64,000 nucleotides of DNA from Sporosarcina ureae DSM 2281. GTDB lineage: Bacteria; Bacillota; Bacilli; Bacillales_A; Planococcaceae. Below are positions 54,653 through 63,661 of the stretch, in pieces. The stretch is taken from positions 239,239 to 303,238 of the forward strand of contig NZ_AUDQ01000002.1 in assembly GCF_000425545.1 (NCBI RefSeq), in the 5' to 3' direction. Within the stretch, counting starts at the first letter, position 1; each line of letters begins with the position of its first letter. A model generated the notes under the pieces. It was not told the origin of the DNA, did no database searches, and was given only the letters and a program-made list of their open reading frames with translations. The position numbers and the translations under genes are program-made.

Positions 54653-56062
54653 ATGAAGAAACGTGTAAGTGTGAAGTTTGCTGTATGTGCAGTATATGTA
54701 TTAGCGATGTTTATGTCAGCTCTCGACAGTACAATTGTTAATGTGGCATTGCCGGCTATTGGAGGAACATTCCATGTTCCTCCTGAAGCCATGGGAACCA
54801 TAAATATTGGATATTTAATTAGTTTAGCTATGTTTCTACCAGCAGCAGGCTGGATGGGAGATCGTTTTGGAACAAAACGGGTATTTTTGAGTGCGATAAG
54901 CATATTTACTATTGCATCTGTCTTGTGCGGATTTGCTCATAATATGTTTACGTTGAATGTATACAGGATTCTCCAGGGTATTGGGGCAGGCTTCATTACC
55001 CCTGTTGGCATGGCCATTCTATTTCGAACATTTACTCATGAAGAGCGTCCCAAGCTGTCGCGTATGCTCATTATACCGATCGCACTAGCTCCGGCACTCG
55101 GTCCTATTATAGGTGGGTTTTTAGTAGATACAATTTCTTGGCGTTGGATATTTTTTATAAATATACCTATAGGCTTGCTTGCTTTATTCATTGGGAAGCT
55201 ATATTTACAGGAACATGTTGAGCCAACGGCCGGAGCATTTGATTATAAAGGGTTTATATTATCCTTAACCGGTTTTTCGCTGTCGATTTATGCATTGACA
55301 CAGGGAACTGTTAAAGGATGGACATCTCCTGAAATTATAGTAACGGGATGTTTGGGACTTGTATTAATGGTTTTACTTGTTCGCCTTGAACTGCGTGAGG
55401 ATAAACCAATGATAGATGTGAGATTGTTCAAGGATCCAATGTTCCGCTCAATGAGTTTTATTGGTCTTTGTTCCGCCGCGGGTTTACTTGGAATGCTATA
55501 TGTTTTTCCGCTAATGTATCAAAACGCGTTGAACGTTAGTGCTTTTCATACAGGTCTAACCACATTCATAGAAGCACTTGGATTAATGGTGGCTTCCCAG
55601 CTAATGCCTTGGACATTGAAGAAAATGGGTTTACGGCGACTCCTCATTTTTTCTCTTATTGGTACAATCATTGTTTTTATGCTTATTTCATTATTTGTTG
55701 CATCTAATCCGTGGTTGCTTAGATTTTTAATGTTTGGAATAGGGTTTTTCTTAGGACAAACAGTTGGAGCAGCGCAAATATCAGCTTTTAAGAATATAGA
55801 CTCCCCATCAATGGGCAGAGCTACAATGCTATTTAATATGCAAAATAGACTTGGCGCAGTTCTTGGAGTTGCTATCTTATCAGGTGTGCTAGGAACATCC
55901 AATACGTCAGCAGGGGAACCGGTTAACTTGCTAACGTATCAATATGCATTGTTCGGCGCTTCGATATTTTTAATAGTTGCATGTTTAATAGCAGTGAGAA
56001 TAAATAAAACGACTGAAAATGATCCTACCCTACACATGAATCTGGTTGAGAAAGCAGAATAG
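54653..56062 (+). CDS. DHA2-family MFS transporter, candidate siderophore exporter
   Basis: A 469-residue drug:proton antiporter of the 14-segment type. The DHA2 motif SALDSTIVNVALPAI (about 22-36), motif A GDRFGTKRVFL (about 72-82) and motif C-like GPIIGGFLVD (about 145-154) are present. It starts 2 bp after mbtH and precedes the carrier-activating transferase, so export of the made siderophore is the likely job. The B. subtilis bacillibactin exporter YmfE is a different MFS type, so this would be an analogue rather than an orthologue. Confidence 0.82.
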   Translation: MKKRVSVKFAVCAVYVLAMFMSALDSTIVNVALPAIGGTFHVPPEAMGTINIGYLISLAMFLPAAGWMGDRFGTKRVFLSAISIFTIASVLCGFAHNMFTLNVYRILQGIGAGFITPVGMAILFRTFTHEERPKLSRMLIIPIALAPALGPIIGGFLVDTISWRWIFFINIPIGLLALFIGKLYLQEHVEPTAGAFDYKGFILSLTGFSLSIYALTQGTVKGWTSPEIIVTGCLGLVLMVLLVRLELREDKPMIDVRLFKDPMFRSMSFIGLCSAAGLLGMLYVFPLMYQNALNVSAFHTGLTTFIEALGLMVASQLMPWTLKKMGLRRLLIFSLIGTIIVFMLISLFVASNPWLLRFLMFGIGFFLGQTVGAAQISAFKNIDSPSMGRATMLFNMQNRLGAVLGVAILSGVLGTSNTSAGEPVNLLTYQYALFGASIFLIVACLIAVRINKTTENDPTLHMNLVEKAE

Positions 56063-56112
56063 CGGTCTATTATAAAATAAATCAAACTGTAAAGATGAAG
56101 GGAGCATTCCAT

Positions 56113-56802
56113 GTGGTAGAAGTCTATATTTGTCAATTACCTAAAGAAAAGAGTCAAGTAAAATTGGGGGAATTACTTTTAAAAGTGCCTAAAGAAAGAC
56201 AAAAGCATATTCGAAGGTTCTACCATCTGGATGATGCATACCGAACTATTATAGGAGATTATTTATTAGATCATGTTTTAAAGCAACGGACTGGAAAAAC
56301 ATTAAAAGAAATAACCTTAAAAAGAAATGCATATGGCAAACCGTATTTACCTGATTATCCATTTATTCAGTTTAATATATCTCACTCAGGTAAATACGTA
56401 GTTTGTGCAGTACACAATCAGGATGTAGGTATTGATATTGAGGAAATTCAAACGTTCGATTTACTCTTGGCTAAACAACTTTTTACTGTAGATGAATACC
56501 AAATGATACGTAATTCAAATGATAGAAATCATGCATGCTATGAAATTTGGACTATGAAGGAAAGTTATACAAAAGCAGTAGGAAAGGGACTGGTTATCCC
56601 GCTAGATGCTATTCGTATAAGAAAACAAGTAGGTAACCTTATGGAAGTTGGTAGTTCGCACGAAAAGGAGCTAGTAACGAATTTCATTTGTAAACAATAT
56701 GCGATTCATACAGATTACAAGCTAACTGTGTGTGCACGCATGACTGGAGGGAATATGTTTCTTGAACATCCCATCGAAATGAATTTTGATCAATTGTGTT
56801 GA
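56113..56802 (+). CDS. sfp: Sfp-type 4'-phosphopantetheinyl transferase
   Basis: Loads the phosphopantetheine arm from CoA onto the carrier domains of DhbB and DhbF. GTG at 56113 is chosen because AAGGAG is 9 bp upstream; 229 residues, close to Sfp. Motifs: RRFYHLDDAYRTIIGDYL (about 30-47), YGKPYLPDYPFIQFNISHSG (about 75-94), VGIDIEE (about 106-112, metal Asp/Glu) and WTMKESYTKAVGKGL (about 150-164). It ends the biosynthetic unit. Confidence 0.92.
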   Translation: MVEVYICQLPKEKSQVKLGELLLKVPKERQKHIRRFYHLDDAYRTIIGDYLLDHVLKQRTGKTLKEITLKRNAYGKPYLPDYPFIQFNISHSGKYVVCAVHNQDVGIDIEEIQTFDLLLAKQLFTVDEYQMIRNSNDRNHACYEIWTMKESYTKAVGKGLVIPLDAIRIRKQVGNLMEVGSSHEKELVTNFICKQYAIHTDYKLTVCARMTGGNMFLEHPIEMNFDQLC

Positions 56803-57075
56803 ATAACTATTTAAGCTAACTACTAAATCATTAAGTATGCTTATGCAGGTGATTCCACAATCTAACCATTTCAAAATTACTATTTTCGAAAATACTAATT
56901 CAAATAATTATTTATTCAATCGTTATAAAAGCATGTTGGCAAGTAGCTCCATTTTCATTTCCAAATAAAATTTAAAAGTAGCTATATCTAGTAGGGGATA
57001 GATCCATTTGCCGCCACACTTCTCAATTGATGTTACATAACTATTGACATCTTTAGAAGAAACTTCATTTATTTA
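56803..57075. other. Intergenic stretch after sfp, nothing recognised
   Basis: AT-rich DNA without a credible frame, terminator or conserved motif. It separates the biosynthesis genes from the second Fur-type promoter. Confidence 0.45.
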
Positions 57076-57118
57076 TTGACAATGATTCTCATTATCGATA
57101 AAATGAGAATTGTTCTCA
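57076..57118 (+). promoter_or_regulatory. Fur-controlled promoter with two tandem Fur-like sites
   Basis: TTGACA at 57076-57081 and TAAAAT at 57099-57104 are 17 bp apart. GACAATGATTCTCATTATC (57078-57096) overlaps the -35 box and spacer and matches the 19-bp Fur consensus at 16 positions. TGAGAATTGTTCTCA (57104-57118) is a second near-palindromic site covering the start. Iron repression is therefore expected. Confidence 0.85.
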
Positions 57119-57183
57119 GTTGAGGAGGGTGGTGTTTCTTTACTACGGCAAAAAGGAAGTCTCATTTTTTAGTACTCAGATAT

Positions 57184-57660
57184 AAAGGAGGGAAGAAATA
57201 TAGGCAGGATGAAAAGAAAATCTGTAGTAATTGGTCTAACATTAGGCATACGACAGGATAGGCTAACTGTATGCAAATGATGTACGTTTTACGTGGTTGC
57301 AATTTCCTCGTCGGAAATACAAAGTCAGACGCATAAAAGATCGATCGAACTCAGAGTGATTTGTTATAAAAATATATTCAGTTTAATTAACTGACTGTTA
57401 AATGGATTTAGAATAATCCTGAGATGATTCCTTCGCGCATTGGGTAATAATTAGAATTTCGATAGAGGGAGTAGATGAAATAATTCATGGGTATAAAGCG
57501 AGGGCCACAGATGGCAGCATTGCAGTACTTGGGAATGGACTACTTCATCAACGTTATTCTTAATGCAAGTTATGCTGTTACTTGCCGAGCGTGGTTTTGA
57601 TCGTGAAAAATAGGAAGGTTTGCCGTTTCAAGGACAATTAGGCATCGATACTTAAAGTAA
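57184..57660 (+). pseudogene. Decayed coding region behind the Fur promoter
   Basis: A strong ribosome site AAAGGAGGG at 57184-57192 is not followed by an intact gene. An ATG at 57209 (in frame with an ATA at 57200) gives MKRKSVVIGLTLGIRQDRL and stops after 23 codons. Further on, the frame through 57423-57530 reads VDEIIHGYKARATDGSIAVLGNG before breaking, and another frame near the end reads MLLLAERGFDREK, a stop, then EGLPFQGQLGIDT and a stop. These look like pieces of a lost protein gene with frameshifts and stops. The family was not identified; the extent is approximate. Confidence 0.45.
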
Positions 57661-57673
57661 AAGGAGAAGATGA

Positions 57674-58687
57674 ATGATGAAGAAGCAATTAAGCTTATTA
57701 GTATTTGCATTGATGGCTATATTGGTACTTGCTGCATGTGGTGGAAAAGTAGAAGAGGAAAAAACACCAGAGAATGATAAACAGGAATCCACTGTTGAAA
57801 AAGAAGCAACGCAACAATCTGCAGATGATGGTGCAGCTGAAAATGGCATGCAAGAAATTACATACTTAGGTGAGACCTATTCTGTACCAGAAAACGTAGA
57901 ACGCATTGTCATTACAGGAGCGATGGAAGCGATGGAAGACGCAACGGTTTTAAATATAGAACCAGTGGGGGGAATTACGGTTGCAGGAGAATTCCCAGAA
58001 ACATTTAAAGCGGTGGTAGGAAATACAGAGTCAATCGGTGAAAAGCAACAACCAAATTTTGAGAAAATTCTAGAATTGCAGCCAGACGTAATTTTGGGAA
58101 CGACAAAATTCAAAGATGAAGTGGTTGAAAAATTGGAACAAATTGCACCTACAATTTTAGTTTCCCATATTTCAACGAATTGGCAAGATAATCTGAAGCT
58201 AATGGCTCAACTAGGAGATAAAGAAGAAGAAGCGGAAACACTTCTAGCCCAATATGACAAAGATATTAAAGCTGCGACAGAAATAAAGGAAGAGTTTGAA
58301 GGCAAAACGGTAATGGCGATTCGCATTCGTGGTGGTAGTTTGTTTGTCTATCCAGAGGATGTATTCTTTAACCCTTCTTTATACAATGAACTAGGAATAG
58401 ATGTTCCAAAAGTTGTCCAGAAAGCAAAAGCTCAAGAAGAGATTTCGATTGAGCAGCTAGCAGAAGTAAATCCAGATGTTCTTTTCATCCAAGTTCAAAC
58501 GAGTGGAAATCAAGAGAATGAGCAAGCATATGAAGAATTGAAAAAGAATCCAATCATTCAAAATATCAACGCTTTCAAAAATGATGCTGCTTATAGCAAT
58601 ATTGTAGATTCTTTGTTAGAAGGAGGAACTGTATTAAGTAAAATCGAATTCTTAAAAGCTCTGGAAGAAAACGTGTTAAAGAAATAG
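57674..58687 (+). CDS. Ferric siderophore-binding lipoprotein (FeuA-like)
   Basis: The extracellular receptor of a class III siderophore ABC importer. The N-terminal lipobox VLAACG gives a lipidated Cys at about residue 21, followed by an acidic low-complexity linker (about 25-60) and a periplasmic-binding TroA/FhuD-like fold (VPENVERIVITG, KILELQPDVILGT, LAEVNPDVLFIQ). ATG at 57674 or 57677 follows AAGGAG. Its place before two FecCD permeases and a BesA-type esterase makes ferric bacillibactin the likely ligand. Confidence 0.88.
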   Translation: MMKKQLSLLVFALMAILVLAACGGKVEEEKTPENDKQESTVEKEATQQSADDGAAENGMQEITYLGETYSVPENVERIVITGAMEAMEDATVLNIEPVGGITVAGEFPETFKAVVGNTESIGEKQQPNFEKILELQPDVILGTTKFKDEVVEKLEQIAPTILVSHISTNWQDNLKLMAQLGDKEEEAETLLAQYDKDIKAATEIKEEFEGKTVMAIRIRGGSLFVYPEDVFFNPSLYNELGIDVPKVVQKAKAQEEISIEQLAEVNPDVLFIQVQTSGNQENEQAYEELKKNPIIQNINAFKNDAAYSNIVDSLLEGGTVLSKIEFLKALEENVLKK

Positions 58688-58698
58688 AGGGAATTTAG

Positions 58699-59706
58699 AT
58701 GTCCATAATTCGAAAGAATAAGATTGTATTAATCCTTTTCCTATTGATTTTATTTATCGTTACAATAACGTATTCAATCATGTATGGGGCTAGTCGTTAT
58801 TCGGTTTTAACAATTTGGCAAGCCTTGGTTCATTTTGATCAAACGAATATGGAACATCTAATCATACGATCTTCCAGAATCTCTAGGGTGTTAGGTGCTT
58901 TGTTGATCGGTGCTTTCATCGCGATATCTGGAGCGCTTATGCAAGGAATGACGAGAAACTACTTGGCCTCCCCCGGCATTATGGGTGTGACCGACGGTTC
59001 GGTTTTTGTTATCACATTGTCAATGATATTTCTTCCGAACGTTCAACCTGCTACCCTCCTAATCTTTTCATTTATAGGTTCTTTAATGGGCGCAGTGTTT
59101 GTTTTTGGAGTCGCCAAGCTAGTGCCAGGTGGCATGTCACCTTTATCGCTTGTAATTATCGGAACAATTCTAGGTATGTTTTTGAACGGCGTATCACAAG
59201 CTCTGGCAACATATTTTCAAATATCACAAAATATCAGTTTTTGGTACAATACGAGACTTCATCAAATTGACCCGGTCATGCTTCAATGGTCTGTACCTTT
59301 AGCAATCATCGGACTTTTCTTAGCATTTTACGTTTCAAAGTCTATTACAGCCATTTCCCTAGGAGATGAAGTTGCACAAGGTTTAGGAATTAACCTAGTG
59401 GTGATGAAAACATTGACATTAGTAAGTGTCGCACTGTTAACAGGTGTGTCTGTAGCTTTGGTTGGTAAAGTTACTTTTATCGGTTTAATCATCCCGCATA
59501 TCACACGTTTTTTAGTCGGTGATGATTATAAAAAGATTGTTCTATACGCCGGATTGTTCGGTGCGCTATTTTTTGCATGGGCAGATATAGTAAGCCGTTT
59601 GATTAACCCACCATTTGAAACTCCAGTCGGTGTCATTACGGCACTTGTAGGCGTACCTTTTTTCCTTTATCTGATTCAAACAAAGGGAGGGAAGCGTTAT
59701 GCCTAA
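58699..59706 (+). CDS. FecCD-family siderophore ABC permease, subunit 1
   Basis: A 335-residue membrane protein of the BtuC/FecCD type with about nine to ten segments. Family marks are RSSRISRVLGALLIGAFIAISGALMQ (in outline, R..R...A...GA.LA.SG...Q), LASPGIMGVTDG, the GLxxP cytoplasmic helix VGKVTFIGLIIPHITRFLVG, and a PFETPVGVITALVGVPFFLYL end. It overlaps the next permease gene by 8 bp, so the two are cotranslated and form the heterodimeric channel (FeuB role). Confidence 0.9.
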   Translation: MSIIRKNKIVLILFLLILFIVTITYSIMYGASRYSVLTIWQALVHFDQTNMEHLIIRSSRISRVLGALLIGAFIAISGALMQGMTRNYLASPGIMGVTDGSVFVITLSMIFLPNVQPATLLIFSFIGSLMGAVFVFGVAKLVPGGMSPLSLVIIGTILGMFLNGVSQALATYFQISQNISFWYNTRLHQIDPVMLQWSVPLAIIGLFLAFYVSKSITAISLGDEVAQGLGINLVVMKTLTLVSVALLTGVSVALVGKVTFIGLIIPHITRFLVGDDYKKIVLYAGLFGALFFAWADIVSRLINPPFETPVGVITALVGVPFFLYLIQTKGGKRYA

Positions 59707-60736
59707 GCTGAATCTAAATAAGCGTTTCTTTGTAGTAGCAAGTATTGGAATCATATTTACGTTACTCGTTATTTACTTGAGCCTTACAAGTGGTCAATAC
59801 CCATTGACGGTATCTGAAACGTTCCGAACGTCATTTGGTGTCGATCATATTCCAAATCATGAACTTGTGATCTTTGGTTTTAGGATGCCTAGAATAGTTA
59901 TTGGTGTTCTAGTCGGTTTATCACTGGGAGTAGTAGGAGCCGTTTTACAAGGTGTGACGAAAAATAATTTAGCCGATCCAGGTATTTTAGGTATTCAGTC
60001 TGGTGTAGGACTCACAGTGGTTCTCTATATGTTTTTTGTTCAGGGGAATGTGAATGAGATGTCAAGTCTCTCGATCGTCGGGGTGTCTGTATGGGGATGG
60101 CTTGGTGGAGTCCTCGCTACTCTCCTGCTATTTATACTTTCAAGTCATCAAGGCCAGCTCGATCCAAAACGTTTGATTTTAGTTGGTATTGCATTGAATT
60201 CTGGTTTTGGTGCGCTTACCCTTTTTATCTCGTTGAAGATGGATCCCAAAGATTTTGAAATGGCGACAGTTTGGTTATCAGGAAGTATTTATAGTGCATC
60301 ATGGCAACAAGTATTATCTATGTTACCTTGGGTTCTACTAATCATTCCGTTACTCGTTTGGAAAGCACCCATTCTTAATGTGTTACAACTCCATGATATA
60401 ACGATTGTTGGTTTAGGGGTTCGGATAAACCGACAGCGTGTGTTGTTGGTAATGGGGGCGGTTGGATTGATCAGTGCAAGTGTGATTGTTTCTGGAAGCA
60501 TTGCATTTGTCGGATTACTAGCACCTCACATTTCAAGGCGATTAGTAGGTATTCATCATCAACATATCATTCCGATGAGCGGGATTATCGGAATGATACT
60601 TGTTGTAACAGGAGATTGGATTGGTAAGGCGGTCTTTGCACCTGCTGAATTGCCAGTTGGAATTGTTATTTCAATTATTGGGGTACCTTATTTCATTTAT
60701 TTATTAATGCGAAATAGCCGAAAAGTACGGGCATAA
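59699..60736 (+). CDS. FecCD-family siderophore ABC permease, subunit 2
   Basis: A 345-residue partner permease (FeuC role). Conserved stretches are FGFRMPRIVIGVLVG, GAVLQGVTKNNLADPGILG, GSIAFVGLLAPHISRRLVG and the C-terminal AELPVGIVISIIGVPYFIYL. Several membrane segments match the BtuC fold. It starts within the end of the first permease gene and is followed 16 bp later by the esterase. Confidence 0.9.
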   Translation: MPKLNLNKRFFVVASIGIIFTLLVIYLSLTSGQYPLTVSETFRTSFGVDHIPNHELVIFGFRMPRIVIGVLVGLSLGVVGAVLQGVTKNNLADPGILGIQSGVGLTVVLYMFFVQGNVNEMSSLSIVGVSVWGWLGGVLATLLLFILSSHQGQLDPKRLILVGIALNSGFGALTLFISLKMDPKDFEMATVWLSGSIYSASWQQVLSMLPWVLLIIPLLVWKAPILNVLQLHDITIVGLGVRINRQRVLLVMGAVGLISASVIVSGSIAFVGLLAPHISRRLVGIHHQHIIPMSGIIGMILVVTGDWIGKAVFAPAELPVGIVISIIGVPYFIYLLMRNSRKVRA

Positions 60737-60752
60737 AGAATGGAGATTGGTT

Positions 60753-61514
60753 ATGGGATATACACATATAGTGAAATCAATACGTCATTCTATATCAGAG
60801 ACTGACTACAGAATTAAAATTGCCATCCCTAAGGAACCAGCGCCAGAGGAAGGGTATCCTGTCTTTTATATATTGGATGGGAATGCTTACGGTGTTCTTT
60901 TCGAAAGTGTTGTGATGTTGCAAGCGCAACGCACCGAAAAAACAGGCGTACCTCTTGCGGTAATTGTATCAATAGGATATGAGCAAGAAGAAATTTATTC
61001 ACCTCTACGTATATATGATTTCACACCACAAAGTGAAGTTGTCAACTTACCAGAACGGCCGTCGGGAGTACCGTGGCCTACTTCTGGCGGTGCGGAAGAA
61101 TTCTTAGAGGTATTGAAAAAAGTGAAACGAATGGTTCGACAAGAAGTCGAAATAGATGTTCGAAAGCAACTAGTTTTTGGCCATTCGTTGGGAGGTCTAT
61201 TTCTAGTTCAAACGCTTATATTGGAGCCGGAATTATTCACACATTATTATATTTGCAGTCCATCTCTTTGGTGGAATCAAGAGCAAATACTACAGGATGC
61301 TTTGAAAATTACTCCTGTACAAAGTGTGATCTTTATAGCGTCAGAACAACAAGAAAAGCATAAGATGTTTGAAAATGCACATTCCCTATATAACCATCTA
61401 AAATCTTTGCCTATGCAATCGGTCGAAATGTTTACATCACCAGATGAAAATCACATGTCCATCATTCCAGCTAGTATGTGCCAAGCATTGCGGTTTTTAA
61501 TGAAAAATAAGTGA
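60753..61514 (+). CDS. besA: Siderophore trilactone esterase (BesA-like)
   Basis: An alpha/beta hydrolase expected to open the ferric bacillibactin trilactone in the cytosol and let iron go. The 254-residue protein has the nucleophile motif FGHSLGG (Ser about 143) and a C-terminal His in DENHMSIIP (about 231), matching the IroE/BesA esterase family. ATG at 60753, behind TGGAGA, is preferred to TTG 60747. Its setting between permease and ATPase genes parallels feuABC-ybbA of B. subtilis, where YbbA was renamed BesA. Confidence 0.88.
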   Translation: MGYTHIVKSIRHSISETDYRIKIAIPKEPAPEEGYPVFYILDGNAYGVLFESVVMLQAQRTEKTGVPLAVIVSIGYEQEEIYSPLRIYDFTPQSEVVNLPERPSGVPWPTSGGAEEFLEVLKKVKRMVRQEVEIDVRKQLVFGHSLGGLFLVQTLILEPELFTHYYICSPSLWWNQEQILQDALKITPVQSVIFIASEQQEKHKMFENAHSLYNHLKSLPMQSVEMFTSPDENHMSIIPASMCQALRFLMKNK

Positions 61515-61524
61515 GGTGAATGAA

Positions 61525-62316
61525 ATGATTGATGTTGAAGAAATTACTGTCGGTTATGGCTCGAAAATCATTATTGAAGAACTAAGTGTCGCGATACCTA
61601 AAGGACAAATCACGACAATTATTGGACCGAATGGATGTGGCAAATCTACTTTATTAAAAACAATTTCCCGTATTTTACAAGCGAGTCATGGCGCAGTCTT
61701 TATTGATCAAAAAGCGATTCATGAGACAAGCACGAAAGAAATCGCAAAAAAGATGGCCATCTTACCCCAAACAGCGGAAGCACCCGATGGATTAACGGTA
61801 CATGAGCTCGTCGCATATGGTCGTTTTCCACATCAGTCAAGTTTTGGTCGGTTAAAAAAAGAAGATATTGAGGCGATTGATTGGGCGTTAGAAGCAACAA
61901 ACTTAACTGAATTTCAAGAGCGACCCATTGAAGCATTATCTGGGGGACAGCGACAACGTGTATGGATTGCGATGGCGCTTGCTCAAGATACAGATATTTT
62001 AATATTAGATGAACCGACGACGTATCTTGATATGGCGCATCAACTTGATGTTTTACAATTGGTAGAACGACTCAACAAAGAACAAGGGAAAACGATTGTG
62101 ATGGTGTTGCATGATATAAATCATGCCTCTCGTTTTTCAGATTTCTTAATAGCTATGAATAATGGTGAAATTGTAACAGAAGGTATACCAGAGCGCGTCG
62201 TTACGTGTGAACATTTGCAGCAGATCTTTCAAATTCAAGCAATCCTATCGGTGTGTCCTTTTAGTCAAAAGCCAATATGCTTATCTTATGGGAAATTAAA
62301 TACGAGTGTATTATGA
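61525..62316 (+). CDS. Siderophore ABC transporter ATPase (YusV/FecE-like)
   Basis: Energises the two FecCD permeases. ATG at 61525, 6 bp after GAGGTG, gives 263 residues. Walker A GPNGCGKST (about 36-44), Q-loop LPQTAEAP, signature LSGGQRQR (about 139-146), Walker B DILILDEPTTYLD (about 158-170) and H-loop VLHDINHAS (about 195-203). In B. subtilis the ATPase YusV is encoded away from feuABC and shared among importers; here it is in the locus. Confidence 0.92.
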   Translation: MIDVEEITVGYGSKIIIEELSVAIPKGQITTIIGPNGCGKSTLLKTISRILQASHGAVFIDQKAIHETSTKEIAKKMAILPQTAEAPDGLTVHELVAYGRFPHQSSFGRLKKEDIEAIDWALEATNLTEFQERPIEALSGGQRQRVWIAMALAQDTDILILDEPTTYLDMAHQLDVLQLVERLNKEQGKTIVMVLHDINHASRFSDFLIAMNNGEIVTEGIPERVVTCEHLQQIFQIQAILSVCPFSQKPICLSYGKLNTSVL

Positions 62317-62444
62317 ATACATATTGTCATTTAACTAGTATAAGTGTGGGATCAACAGTCTTATATTTAGCCTCTTAGAGAGGTATTCAAATGGAATTAA
62401 AAGTTTTAGTAACCATACATATAATTAGTTAAGGAGGATATACA

Positions 62445-63155
62445 ATGCAAATATACTGGACTAAAATTAATGCAATCATTAAAGAAACGCCTGAGGTTAG
62501 AACGTACATGCTCGACTGTCCGAAAGACTTTACATGGGAAGAAGGTTCCCATACTCACTTCGCACTGGAAGGTTTTAATGCGGGTGATAAACCAAACCGT
62601 AGCTTGATTCGTCACATGTCAATCTCCACTTTACCGCACGAAAATTCCATCGGTATTACAACACGCATCAAAGAGCAGTGCTCTGAGTTTAAAAAGATAT
62701 TAAGGAGCCTTGAAGTTGGCGATGAGGTTGCAATCTTTAAAACTCACTCAAATGTACCGCTTAAAAGAGAAGACAAAAATGTTTACTTGCTGTCATCAGG
62801 CGTTGGTCTGGCGACTTTTAGACCGCTCGTACTTGATTATTTCGAACGTGCTGATCACGTCAATAAAATTCATTCGTTGAACATCGACTCATCAAATGAT
62901 TTCTTATTCACAAATATTTTTGAGTCCGCACCTGACAAGAAGTTCACATCACAATTCGTCGACACCCGTAAAGACTATTATGAAGAAGTGAAAAGTCTTT
63001 CTGCAGACAAGGAGGGGCTCTTCTATGTAGTCGGCAGTGACGAATTCCTTGTGCAGAATATTGCAGTTCTTTGTGAGCAGGGCATCAAACCGGAACAAAT
63101 TATGATCGACAAGCATGAACATATGTTGACTGAATTTTTATCAATTGACATGTAA
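62445..63155 (+). CDS. FNR-like flavin oxidoreductase, candidate ferric-siderophore reductase
   Basis: A 236-residue single-polypeptide ferredoxin-NADP reductase fold. Residues 1-100 are a flavin-binding barrel with RHMSIST (about 62-68), a variant of the R-x-Y-S flavin motif, and ITTRIK. Residues 110-236 are the NAD(P)-binding half with LLSSGVGLATFRPLV (about 116-130) and FYVVGSDEFLVQNI (about 192-205). No iron-sulfur domain or membrane segment is present. The gene has its own AAGGAGG, 128 bp after the ATPase stop. Ferric siderophore reduction is inferred from position; generic flavin reductase is the alternative. Confidence 0.75.
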   Translation: MQIYWTKINAIIKETPEVRTYMLDCPKDFTWEEGSHTHFALEGFNAGDKPNRSLIRHMSISTLPHENSIGITTRIKEQCSEFKKILRSLEVGDEVAIFKTHSNVPLKREDKNVYLLSSGVGLATFRPLVLDYFERADHVNKIHSLNIDSSNDFLFTNIFESAPDKKFTSQFVDTRKDYYEEVKSLSADKEGLFYVVGSDEFLVQNIAVLCEQGIKPEQIMIDKHEHMLTEFLSIDM

Positions 63156-63405
63156 AGTTTAATAAGACTGTAAAATTTCTTGATCAATACTAAAGTTCAA
63201 TATTATAGTATGAGTAAGATGTAGTAAACATTGAAGCGCATTTGTTAATTATGAGGATTATAGTTGTTTTTCTCTATCAGCTACAAAATTGATTTAGAGA
63301 GAGACGGAGGATTCCAAAAATACCATGACTTTTTTCAAGATTTATAGTCGTTGGTAGAGTTAAATGGTACAAGAAGTAAATACTGTATGCTTAATCAGCC
63401 GATAG

Positions 63406-63436
63406 ACCTTTCTCAATCTTGAGAGGGGTTTTTTGG
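63406..63436 (+). terminator. Terminator downstream of the FNR-like gene
   Basis: ACCTTTCTCA and TGAGAGGGGT pair with one wobble over a 4-nt loop and are followed by TTTTTT. It lies 250 bp after the stop; the bases between (63156-63405) show no gene. Confidence 0.75.
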
Positions 63437-63660
63437 CTTTTGAAGGAGACTATGTATAAAACTAATAAAAGTATTAGGGTTTTTATAAGTGTCGAGTGTA
63501 AAATGACATGCATTTAACAACACACTAGTGAAATATGCAATTACATCGATAAAGCGATTTCGCAAGCGGGACACTTGCTGATTAATAATTTATGCAACCC
63601 AGCTATTTGGATGAAGACAGTGACAAGGAGCCTATCCCCTTGTCATCGTTTAATATAGTG
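63437..63660. other. Intergenic stretch before the IS21-type element
   Basis: No coding frame of note. A hairpin with 8-bp arms TGACAAGG/CCTTGTCA lies at 63621-63645 and is followed by TCGTTT; it could be a weak terminator for either strand. Confidence 0.4.
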
Positions 63661-63661
63661 G

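Noticed and set aside
62371..62383. Small hairpin CCTCT/AGAGG after the ATPase gene
   Set aside because: Only a 5-bp stem and no T-run, so not called as a terminator.
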